The notes beneath the pieces were generated by a model, which was not told the origin of the DNA, did no database searches, and was given only the letters and a program-made list of their open reading frames with translations. 64,000 nucleotides of DNA from positions 1-64,000 of the forward strand of contig NZ_BCRQ01000003.1 of the NCBI RefSeq assembly GCF_001552675.1, written 5' to 3'. A program made the translations under genes and the position numbers. Source of the DNA: Alicyclobacillus sendaiensis NBRC 100866. Lineage in GTDB: Bacteria > Bacillota > Bacilli > Alicyclobacillales > Alicyclobacillaceae. Positions 43,901 to 50,256 of this stretch are shown here, in pieces (the stretch's first letter is position 1; every line of letters begins with the position of its first letter).

Positions 43901-46135
43901 CATGTAGGCGCGAAGCGTCGCAGGCTGGCTTTCCACCACCTCCACGTCCGCGACGAGCCCCGCGCGCAAAAACCCGCCTTCGAGGATGTCGTGGCTCAGA
44001 ACGCGGTTGTCCGGGATGCGATGGCACAGCACGGCGTGAAACGTATCGACGTCGATGAGCCCCTTGCCGACGAACAGGCCGCGCCCGAACCAGTCCTGGT
44101 ACGGGTTGGAGATGGCAAACGCGTAAGGATCCACGCCCGTCTCGCCCGACCACAGGCGCGCGAAGCGGGAGACAAGTGTGGAGCGCGGGCTCACGGCCAC
44201 GGCCGGCTGGAGCACGCCGTAGCCTTGCTCGACCCGCGTCCCGCGGGCGTTGAGGCGCGGCCGGTTGTAGCGCAGGTGCATCGTGCCGACGAGGCGCTGC
44301 ACGGTGCCGATGGGAAGCTCGGTGTCGAGATCGGCGGTAAACAGGTAGCGAACGGTCGACAGCGCGTCGAGCGGGCCATCTTCGACAAAGAAGGTGGTGT
44401 TCCGCGCGCCGCGCATGAGTTCGACCAGTTCGACGAGCTTCCCCCGCTTCCGCTCCCAGCCCATGTAGACCCCGTCGGCGGGGTTCAGGACGCGCCTTCG
44501 GTGGAACCAAAAGAAGCGCGCCGCTCCATACCTGCGCCGAAGCGCCTCGAGGCGCTCGCGCGCCCGGGCGAGGAGCGCCTCGTCCTCCGGCAGATGTGGC
44601 GCATCGGCGTCCCGGAAGTCCGAGAGGACCGCGAAGTACACGTTGTCGCCTCGCTGCGTCAGATAGTGAAGCTCGATTTTGTCAAACGCCTCGTCGACGT
44701 CGGACTCGCTCGCCCAGATGACGGGGAGCGCGATTAAGGTGCGCGCGTCCCCTGGGATCCCCTCGCTGAAGTCGAGGCGCAGGAGAGGCACGGGCCGAAC
44801 GGCGCGGCGGATCCCCTCGTGCACGAGCGAAAGGACCCACTCGCTGACGGGAAGGGCGAGCAGGACGGCAAGGGCGAGAGTCGCCCCCAGAGGCGCGCGA
44901 AACCCGCCCGTCATCCCCTCGAGCACCGCCCACAGGATGACCGCGAACAACAGCGCGGCCGCAAGGAGATACGTGCGCAGGGGACGGCGGCGGAGCGCAA
45001 TCTGTGGCACAGGCCTCGGCTTCGCGCGCTCCTTGAGCGACTGATGAAGGGCGTGCATCCCGTCGGGATCGCACAGATAATACGCGACAAACGCCTCGCG
45101 CGGCAGGTCGCTCGCGAATGTGGGCGATCCGGCCTTTTCCCAGGCCTCGCGCGCGAGCGACACGGCGGTCTCCGCGATCATCGCCTCGGGCAGGCGGAAG
45201 GCCTCGCTGAGCCAGCTGACCTGATGCGTGAGCACCTGTTGGCTCGTCGGATCGAGCCGCAGATAGTCGCCCGTAGGCTCTTCCCGCAGGCAGGACTCGA
45301 CGCGGGAGATGCGGGTGGAAACGGGCTGCCAGGACATGCGCTCCAAGGCGTGCAGGCTCTGCACCAGATTGCCGATGAGCACCTGGATTTCGGCGTGCCA
45401 CTCGGCTTCGTACGTCGTCAATCGCTCGATGCTGTCGGAGGAATGGGCGACGTGCGCCGCGAGCCATTCGCGCAGTTCGTGGCTGTCCGGCTCCCACTCG
45501 GACAGGTGATGCACGAGGTGCACCACTTCCACCGCGCCAAGCGCGCGCCCCTTGGCAAAGCGGTCGATGGCGCGTCGCACGGCTTCGGGCCCATCCCCCC
45601 GCTCGATCTCGTCGAGCAGTTGTGCCACGGCGCGGCACGCCTCGTACCGGTGGGCGATTTCATCGCTCGCTTCGGCGAGCCGCGTGAGCATGGCCACGCG
45701 CAAGGCGTTCGCCAACTGATGGCACTCGAGGGTCGTGAGCACCTGCACGTCTTGGTAAGCTTCCACAAAGCGGATGAGCGTGTCGGGTTCCACGCGTCCG
45801 CGCGTCACATCGAGATAGGCCGCGGCGAGGGCCACCACGCGCGGCTCTCCGTTCTCGGCCATCCTGGGTAACTTCCGCAGCACGGCGTTCGGCCACAGTC
45901 GCTCCGCCAACATCGCCTGCAGTTCGAGATAGGCGGCGTGATCGATCAACCACTCGTGCGCAGGTTCCGAACACGCCGCAGGCTCTCGCTCGAGCCTCGC
46001 GGCGAGATTCCGCACCTCGGCCACCTTTCGGCGCAGGACGGGCCAGAGATCGGCCCCCCCGCCGCGCGTCGAACTGATGTCTTGCGTCAGCGCGAATGCA
46101 CGCGCGCGCCTCTCGAGCTCGGTGTCGAACGCCAT
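37982..46135 (-). CDS. Giant cyclic beta-1,2-glucan synthase-like protein (GT84-GH94)
   Basis: Single frame of 2717 residues resembling NdvB/ChvB. In order: an alpha-helical N-terminal region (1-450), a few membrane helices, a processive glycosyltransferase module with YLFTADLDTELP (about residue 600) and AHRWVRGDWQLTYWL (about 750), more membrane helices, a glycoamylase-like segment, beta-sandwich domains, and a C-terminal GH94 phosphorylase-like module with GIGDWNDGLSRVG (about 2350). Such proteins polymerise glucose from UDP-glucose on a protein primer and close the ring. GAGGAGG precedes the ATG at 46135. Cyclic beta-1,2-glucan is mainly known from Rhizobiales; the product here needs proof. 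Confidence 0.85.
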   Translation of the reverse strand: MAFDTELERRARAFALTQDISSTRGGGADLWPVLRRKVAEVRNLAARLEREPAACSEPAHEWLIDHAAYLELQAMLAERLWPNAVLRKLPRMAENGEPRVVALAAAYLDVTRGRVEPDTLIRFVEAYQDVQVLTTLECHQLANALRVAMLTRLAEASDEIAHRYEACRAVAQLLDEIERGDGPEAVRRAIDRFAKGRALGAVEVVHLVHHLSEWEPDSHELREWLAAHVAHSSDSIERLTTYEAEWHAEIQVLIGNLVQSLHALERMSWQPVSTRISRVESCLREEPTGDYLRLDPTSQQVLTHQVSWLSEAFRLPEAMIAETAVSLAREAWEKAGSPTFASDLPREAFVAYYLCDPDGMHALHQSLKERAKPRPVPQIALRRRPLRTYLLAAALLFAVILWAVLEGMTGGFRAPLGATLALAVLLALPVSEWVLSLVHEGIRRAVRPVPLLRLDFSEGIPGDARTLIALPVIWASESDVDEAFDKIELHYLTQRGDNVYFAVLSDFRDADAPHLPEDEALLARARERLEALRRRYGAARFFWFHRRRVLNPADGVYMGWERKRGKLVELVELMRGARNTTFFVEDGPLDALSTVRYLFTADLDTELPIGTVQRLVGTMHLRYNRPRLNARGTRVEQGYGVLQPAVAVSPRSTLVSRFARLWSGETGVDPYAFAISNPYQDWFGRGLFVGKGLIDVDTFHAVLCHRIPDNRVLSHDILEGGFLRAGLVADVEVVESQPATLRAYMRRAHRWVRGDWQLTYWLRRVCRDRHGQPRPIDLCGFTRWNIVDHVRHSLVHPALVLLVGVGSAGLLPGSAYAYGAVVLITVFLPFLRQLDAIRPGEWSWRSAATALGQSLVMLVTLPFMAVVEVDASLRALYRMLVTRRRLLEWIPSAHADRADGSPAPLLYEPAGYAVALACSVPGLFGTWAQVLTSALALLVWLPAHGVARFLAQPLDPTRVEPHPELAAHLREVAAAMWQFYERYVGEEDHHLPPDNVQLEPVERVAHRTSPTNIGLYLLCVAAAADLEIISKESAVHRLEQTMATLRSLDRWHGHLFNWYDTRTLRPLPPRYVSTVDSGNLVCAMLALSQALREWASAGADVAPRAHRLADELEAFARETDFQPLYRPELRLFSLGFHADRNELENIVYDLLASEARQASFFAVATGQVPASHWFALSRTMTRVGRHQPLLSWSGTMFEYLMPALLMRHLPGTLWEETYRGVVSRQIAYAQERGVPFGISESGFYAFDRDFNYQYRAFGVPGLGLDRGLERNLVVAPYATMLALPFAPGQVAEALRQLRTLGALGPYGYYEAVDFTASRLPPGERHRVVQSFMAHHQGMAFIAIANYLHHNLWVERFHRLPLVRAAEYMLYERMPKRPALLLKPVHAAHAPSFDQPVYARRRSGDELAWNAISNGSLTSFADTRGEGGIAWRGIAVTRFRPDPHLPYRGPVMYVRDVDRGGMFRTTLHGGAGHIEAEFRPDKSTFRRVVDGIESEWSVLVAPDRDVEIRRLVLQNLGEDVRRLEVTYFAELALAKPSADIAHPSFQRLFVETGWDEARQVLWARRRPESDDEPGVYAAFHLVADDEGAPIEWDSHRARFVGRGGSLAAPRGLWHRLRGEAGSVADPAAILRTTVVLALGQKRALYVITALGEAQDEVVERAFEMRHPAARSRAAQLAWMRAQIDLRQLHLSPDDVEDAMELLSRFLSRHALSPERRAAILQNELGQSGLWAHGISGDRPIVAVRLASPAEVPFVAKLARLTQYLGHMGFASDLVVIDETLSSYRDEMRERIRSEMARRGVHDAALAVVKADQLSSAERTLVEAVAVATLRAGGPSVGAQLTGGRTRREEPVRMASDRLEPEPEREPRDAGPVEGEFANGYGAFVDSGRAYRMRVTRSLRPPRPWANVLANPHFGALVTELGTGYTWWRNSREWKLTPWHNDAAFDPPGEAVYLADLDRGIVASATPSPAGDEGAYEVTHRPGVTSFESDFGGVLVALEVFVDRAEPVKWMRVRLRNPSDVRRRMRVAPYAEWVLGVEPFATAPLVVVRKIRGVDAVAAENRYQEAFRGAVGFLAVGGDGQTTGWLGDKTRFLGGGSYARPDALLAGDGWRGEDGPTQAPCAALARDLDLGPHEQAEVIILLGAAQGEREAARLARLAHQAAADRALREVTEFWSDLVTRVQVRTPDRAFDILMNGWLVYQALACRLWARTAFYQAGGAFGFRDQLQDALALLHACPDALRHQILRAARHQYLEGDVQHWWHEELGKGIRTRFSDDLLWLPYAVSRYIEATGDRAILDERVPYLVSAPLAGGELERYEDCVWSQTEGTLAEHVARAVERALHFGDHGLPLIGIGDWNDGLSRVGAKGRGESVWLAWFLADVLRRVAEIDHPSLASYRGRWLAMREKLFEAANESAWDGQWYRRAITDDGLWLGSAASPACRIDAIAQSWAVISGGAPPDRAVRAMESFDRELVDRRLGVAHLLQPAFRDLRPSPGYIQGYPPGIRENGGQYTHGVIWSVIAWTKLGRGEEAYELFSMLNPIHHADTPREVERYGNEPYVMSADIYTAEPNVGQGGWSWYTGAASWMYQAGLEAILGVRRRGSKLIVEPCIPKHWPGFEVRYRHGSTLYRIRVERVAQGEGTRAQELTVDGVGVAEIDLVDDGREHDVLVRWSGGKAQDRGTAADKEPVEIREWVRQLRASSTTHALPATATFRNGPSDV

Positions 46136-46283
46136 AGGTCCTCCTCGTGCCGCCGTGAGTCTCGGATCGGCCATCCGCCCGAACAGATAAAACGGCAGCA
46201 TATGTAACCATTCCCGTTTGAAGTCTGGATTATAAATCGGTTCGCCGCGACACAGACGGCGATGGACGTGGTAAGATGGTGTC

Positions 46284-46293
46284 AAAACGTTTT
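46284..46293. promoter_or_regulatory. Palindrome before the VOC/mannanase genes
   Basis: AAAACGTTTT is a perfect 10-bp palindrome, 13 bases before the VOC start codon and touching its ribosome site. LacI-family operators often have an AANCGNTT core, so it may be an operator for the mannanase unit. Confidence 0.35.
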
Positions 46294-46306
46294 GGGAGGA
46301 AGGCGT

Positions 46307-46765
46307 ATGGAAGCGTATCCACTGGGGACGCGGCGCGTCGCACAAATTGGCATCGTCGTGCGCGACATTGAAGCGGCGAGCGCCGCCTGGGCGAGACTCC
46401 TCGGCTGCGAGGTGCCGAAGTGGCACTGGACCGAGGCGTACGAGGAAGCGCGGACCGAATACGAGGGACAGCCGACCCCGGCGAGGGCCAAGCTCGCGTT
46501 TTTCCGCCTCGAGAACCTCGACATCGAGCTCATCGAGCCCGACGACCAACCGAGCACCTGGCGCGCTTGGCTCGATGAACACGGCGAGGGCGTGCATCAC
46601 GTCGCATTTGAAGTCAACGACATGGCCGCGCACACCGAGGCACTGACCCAAGCGGGACTGCGGCTCATCCAGCGCGGCGAATACACCGGAGGCCGGTACG
46701 CCTATTTCGACGGCGCATCGTCCGCGCGAGCCGTGATCGAACTGTTGGAAAACGACCGCCGGTGA
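46307..46765 (+). CDS. VOC-family (glyoxalase/epimerase-like) protein
   Basis: Protein of 152 residues with two betaalphabetabetabeta halves: QIGIVVRDIEAASAAWARLL at the start and VHHVAFEVNDM after the middle. It resembles methylmalonyl-CoA epimerase, but the usual first metal-ligand histidine is Gln13. The second-half His (HHVAF) and terminal Glu (AVIELLE) are kept. GGGAGG with a 7-8-base spacer supports the ATG at 46307. It overlaps or abuts the mannanase gene, a link suggesting a carbohydrate role rather than propionate metabolism. Substrate unknown. Confidence 0.72.
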   Translation: MEAYPLGTRRVAQIGIVVRDIEAASAAWARLLGCEVPKWHWTEAYEEARTEYEGQPTPARAKLAFFRLENLDIELIEPDDQPSTWRAWLDEHGEGVHHVAFEVNDMAAHTEALTQAGLRLIQRGEYTGGRYAYFDGASSARAVIELLENDRR

Positions 46766-46788
46766 GGCACCTCGGGGGTGAGCTTCGC

Positions 46789-47745
46789 GTGGAACGGATC
46801 GAAAGCGCATTCGACATCGACTTCATCCGCGGCATGACGTTTGGCTTTGTCGGCGAGCACGGGACGTGGGGCACCGATGAGGCGCGCGCGTCGATGCGGG
46901 CGCTCGCCGACGAGCCCTTCAACTGGGTGACGCTCGCCTTCGCAGGCCTCATGGAGCACCCGGGTCATCCGGCCATTGACTTTGGGCCGCCTGCCACGGT
47001 GAGCGACGACGAAATTGCGGCGATGGCCGATCTCGCCCACCAACTCGGGCTCAAGGTATGCCTGAAGCCCACGGTTAACTGCCGAGACGGGACCTGGCGG
47101 GGCGAAATCGCCTTCGGGGACGCGCGCCAACCGGATCTCGCGTCCTGGCGTGCGTGGTTTGAGTCCTACGCCGACATGATGGCCCACTACGCGCGCCTCG
47201 CCACGCGCACGGGTTGCGAGATGTTCTGCGTCGGCTGCGAGATGACCACCGCCGAGCCGCACGAGGCCATGTGGCGCGACGTGATTGCCTGCGTGCGGAG
47301 CGAGTACGGCGGCCTCGTGACGTACAACTGCAATCATGGGCGCGAGGAGCACGTGCGGTTTTGGGACGCCGTGGACCTCATCTCCTCGAGCGCGTACTAC
47401 CCCATCGACCGCTGGCGCGAACGCGTGCCGGTGCTCCGCGAGGTGGCCGAGGCGCACGGGAAGCCGCTCTTCTTCATGGAGGTGGGTTGCCCGAGCCGCG
47501 CGGGTTCCGGGGCGTGCCCGTGGGACTACCGGCATCCGGGCGCGGTCGATCTCGACGAGCAGGCGCGGTTTTACGAAGCCATGTTCTCCGCCATGCCCGA
47601 CGAGCCGTGGTTCAAGGGCTACATGTTGTGGGAATGGCCGTGGAAGCTGTACCCGCGCGACAAAGCCGGCGAGGATGGAAGCTACTGCATCTACGGCAAG
47701 CCGGCCGAGGCTGTCGTCTGGCGGGCCTTCGCCGCGCGCGCATGA
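46789..47745 (+). CDS. manA: GH113 endo-beta-1,4-mannanase
   Basis: Glycoside hydrolase of 318 residues, TIM barrel. GTG 46789 is chosen because GGGGGTGA precedes it by about 7 bases. With this start the two catalytic carboxylates are Glu151 (CVGCEM) and Glu231 (FFMEVGCP), the positions I recall for A. acidocaldarius ManA, founder of GH113. Other barrel segments are LKVCLKPTVNCRDGTWRGEI and YMLWEWPWK. No signal peptide is visible, so it probably acts in the cytoplasm on imported manno-oligosaccharides. The VOC gene lies just upstream. Confidence 0.9.
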   Translation: MERIESAFDIDFIRGMTFGFVGEHGTWGTDEARASMRALADEPFNWVTLAFAGLMEHPGHPAIDFGPPATVSDDEIAAMADLAHQLGLKVCLKPTVNCRDGTWRGEIAFGDARQPDLASWRAWFESYADMMAHYARLATRTGCEMFCVGCEMTTAEPHEAMWRDVIACVRSEYGGLVTYNCNHGREEHVRFWDAVDLISSSAYYPIDRWRERVPVLREVAEAHGKPLFFMEVGCPSRAGSGACPWDYRHPGAVDLDEQARFYEAMFSAMPDEPWFKGYMLWEWPWKLYPRDKAGEDGSYCIYGKPAEAVVWRAFAARA

Positions 47746-47769
47746 GGCAGCGGTGCCCTGAAAAGCCAA

Positions 47770-47794
47770 GGATGGGCGCATTTGCCGCCCATCC
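47770..47794. terminator. Convergent terminator after manA
   Basis: GGATGGGCG (47770-47778) and CGCCCATCC (47786-47794) form a 9-bp stem with loop CATTTGC, between the convergent mannanase and kinase genes. On the minus strand CTTGGCTTTT follows. Confidence 0.75.
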
Positions 47795-47812
47795 CACTGG
47801 GAGCGCGTTGCG

Positions 47813-49135
47813 TCACGCCGTCACGGCCATCGCCGCCCAGCGCGCCGCCCCCTGCGCCGCCTCCTCCGGGTGAGGTGCGAGCCGCACAGGGTGCCCAAAC
47901 ACCGCTTCCACCGCGTCGCGCAGGTGCCGGTTGACGCGAAGCGCGTTGCCCGCCCCCGCGAGCGCGCCGGCACCCTCAGACGCGCGCGGCGCGAGGCGGC
48001 CATAGCCCTCGTGGAGCTCTTCCGCCACGCCGCGCAGCACGCCCCAGGCGAAGGCCTCAGGCGTCATGCCCGAGGCGGTCCACCCTTCGACCCGCGCGCC
48101 GCCGTCGCCCCACCGCGAGCCAAAAAACGTCGGGCGCACGCGGGGAAACGGCCCGCCGCCCGATTGGCGCCACGCCGCGATGGCCTCGTCGAGCACCTCG
48201 TACGCCGAGCGCGGGGACTCGATGCCATACAGCCGGACGACGCGATCGAAAAACGCGGCCACAAGGGCGTACGCCGCGCCGCCCGCCAGCGTCGCGACAG
48301 TCGCGAGGTACAGATCCCCCAAAAACGGCCGCAGTTCGGCGCCAGGCGGCAGCTCGGGCCGTCCCCGCACGCAGACGGACACCTGAGCGCCCGTGCCGAT
48401 GTTCACGAGCACGCCCCCCTCTGCCGCGCCCACCGCGCCGAGGAAGCTCGCCTGATGATCCCCCAGCGCCACGGCGACGGGAATGCCGCGGTGCTCGCCC
48501 AGCACGGCCAGATCCGGAGCCACTTCGGGCAGAAGGCCGAGATCGATCCCTGACGCCTGCAGGCCCTCCGCAGCAAACGCCCCGTTCGCGAGGTCAAAGC
48601 CGCCCATGCTGTGCGCGAGGGACGCGTGCGCGCGAGGGCGCGAACATCCTGCGAGTCGGGCGGCAAACGCGTCCGGCAGCGTGGCAAGCCTGCGCGCGCC
48701 TTGCGGCACGAGGCCGTGGTGCAGGAGCCAGGCGTGCGTCGCAAGGCCGTAGCCGGGATGCACAGGTGTGCCCGTCAGGCGAGACAGGCGCGCCGCGAAC
48801 GTCTCGCCGGCCTCTGCCGCTTCACCTGCGCGCCCATCCTGCCACGTGAAGAGCGGGCTCACGGGATCAAGCTTCGCGTCCAGATACACCACGCCGTGCA
48901 TCTGGCCCGTGACCCCGATGGCGGCCACGTCGGGATGCTCGGCAAGCCCCGCTTCCACCATGCGCTCGGCCAGGGCGAACATGCGCACCGCGTCCTGCAG
49001 CGACGCGAGCGGGTGATCCGCCGGCAATTGGGCGCCGTGCGGCTGAGACTGCCACCACAGGACGCGGCTCGCCGCGGCGTCGTACACCACCGCGGCGATG
49101 GAGGTCGTGCCGAGATCGATGCCAAGCGCCTTCAT
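47813..49135 (-). CDS. FGGY-family carbohydrate kinase, sedoheptulokinase-like
   Basis: Sugar kinase of 440 residues with the FGGY ATPase fold: GIDLGTTSIAAVVYD (5-19), IGVTGQMHGVVYLD (about 73-86), then SPLFTWQDGRAGE, a pattern I associate with sedoheptulokinases. The phosphate loop NIGTGAQ and C-terminal GAGNALRVN complete the fold. Its ATG overlaps the stop of the oxidoreductase gene by 4 bases, so it is the last gene of the alpha-galactosidase operon. The sugar is not decided; xylulose or an oxidised galactose derivative would fit the neighbourhood. Confidence 0.82.
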   Translation of the reverse strand: MKALGIDLGTTSIAAVVYDAAASRVLWWQSQPHGAQLPADHPLASLQDAVRMFALAERMVEAGLAEHPDVAAIGVTGQMHGVVYLDAKLDPVSPLFTWQDGRAGEAAEAGETFAARLSRLTGTPVHPGYGLATHAWLLHHGLVPQGARRLATLPDAFAARLAGCSRPRAHASLAHSMGGFDLANGAFAAEGLQASGIDLGLLPEVAPDLAVLGEHRGIPVAVALGDHQASFLGAVGAAEGGVLVNIGTGAQVSVCVRGRPELPPGAELRPFLGDLYLATVATLAGGAAYALVAAFFDRVVRLYGIESPRSAYEVLDEAIAAWRQSGGGPFPRVRPTFFGSRWGDGGARVEGWTASGMTPEAFAWGVLRGVAEELHEGYGRLAPRASEGAGALAGAGNALRVNRHLRDAVEAVFGHPVRLAPHPEEAAQGAARWAAMAVTA

Positions 49136-50256
49136 GACTTATCCCGCTCGCACTGGGAGCAGAGGTCGAGCTGAAGCGCAGTCTCGTCGTAGCCGATGGG
49201 CCACGGCTCTGGCCGATCCGGCCGCGAGGCGATTTCGACGTGACGCCCCTCGCGCGCCGAAAGGTGGACGGCCTCCATGATCTCGACGACGTGCAGGGCG
49301 AGATCCCCCGACGCGCGGTGCGGCCGATGGTCGCGGATGGCGAGCGCCATGTCGGCCACCGCGAGGCCGCGCCGGTTCTCCGCGAAGCCGAAGAGCGCCG
49401 GCGCGGGCGACCACGCCTCGGCGCCGCGGCGGCGCACGCGCACCGTGCCCTCAAAGTAGTTGGGATCTGGCACGGCGAGCGTCCCTTCCGTGCCGTAAAT
49501 CTCGATGCGTGGCAGCTCGGAGTGCCACACGTCGAACGTGGTGACAAGCAAGCCCGTGGCCCCGCGCTCGAACTCGAGCAGGGCCTGCACGTGCGTCGGG
49601 ATCTCCACCGGGATGCGTTCCCCAAATCGATTTGGGGAACCGATCACGCGCGTGGAGAAGGTGGTTTGGGCGGTCCCGGCGACGCGGCGGACGGGGCCCA
49701 TCAGGTGCACGAGCGCCGTGAGGTAGTACGGGCCCATATCGAACATCGGGCCGCCCCCCGCCTGGTAGAAGAAGTCCGGATTTGGGTGCCAGCGCTCCGG
49801 CCCGTGGCTCATCATGAAAGCCGTCGCGCCGATGGGCTCGCCAATCCAGCCGTCGTCCAGGAGTTTCCGCGCGGTCTGGAGGTGGCTGCCGAGGAACGTG
49901 TCAGGCGCGGATCCAAGGCGGAGCCCGCGAGCGCGGGCGAGATCGACAAGCGCCTTGGCGTCCTCAGCGCGAAGCGCGAGAGGTTTCTCCGTGTGCACGT
50001 GCTTGCCGTGCTCCAAGGCCTGGCGCGCAAGGTCGGCGTGCGCCTTCGGGACCGTGAGGTTCAGGACGAGATCCACCTCAGGATGCGCGAGGAGTTCGTC
50101 GGGCGCGACCGCCGGGACCTGAAACTGCTCGGCCCGGGCGGCGGCCCGCGCCTGATCGAGATCCGCCACGGCCGCCACCGGAATGCCGAAGAGTTGAAGG
50201 TTCTTGAGATACACCTCGCTGATGACGCCACAGCCCATCACACCAACTCGAATCAT
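49132..50256 (-). CDS. Gfo/Idh/MocA-family oxidoreductase
   Basis: NAD(P)-dependent oxidoreductase of 374 residues. The Rossmann start is VGVMGCGVISEVYLKNL, and the catalytic EKPLA motif (residues about 94-98) follows VHT. FDMGPYYLTALVHLMGPV in the C-terminal domain is typical. Relatives oxidise inositols or hexoses or their derivatives. It overlaps the alpha-galactosidase gene (ATGA at 50253-50256) and the kinase gene, giving tight translational coupling. It probably processes galactose or a galactoside aglycone. Confidence 0.88.
   Translation of the reverse strand: MIRVGVMGCGVISEVYLKNLQLFGIPVAAVADLDQARAAARAEQFQVPAVAPDELLAHPEVDLVLNLTVPKAHADLARQALEHGKHVHTEKPLALRAEDAKALVDLARARGLRLGSAPDTFLGSHLQTARKLLDDGWIGEPIGATAFMMSHGPERWHPNPDFFYQAGGGPMFDMGPYYLTALVHLMGPVRRVAGTAQTTFSTRVIGSPNRFGERIPVEIPTHVQALLEFERGATGLLVTTFDVWHSELPRIEIYGTEGTLAVPDPNYFEGTVRVRRRGAEAWSPAPALFGFAENRRGLAVADMALAIRDHRPHRASGDLALHVVEIMEAVHLSAREGRHVEIASRPDRPEPWPIGYDETALQLDLCSQCERDKS

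Noticed and set aside
46262-46306. Upstream extension of the VOC protein to 46262
   Set aside because: The extra residues lie before the promoter-proximal palindrome and ribosome site; the ATG at 46307 has a good GGGAGG.
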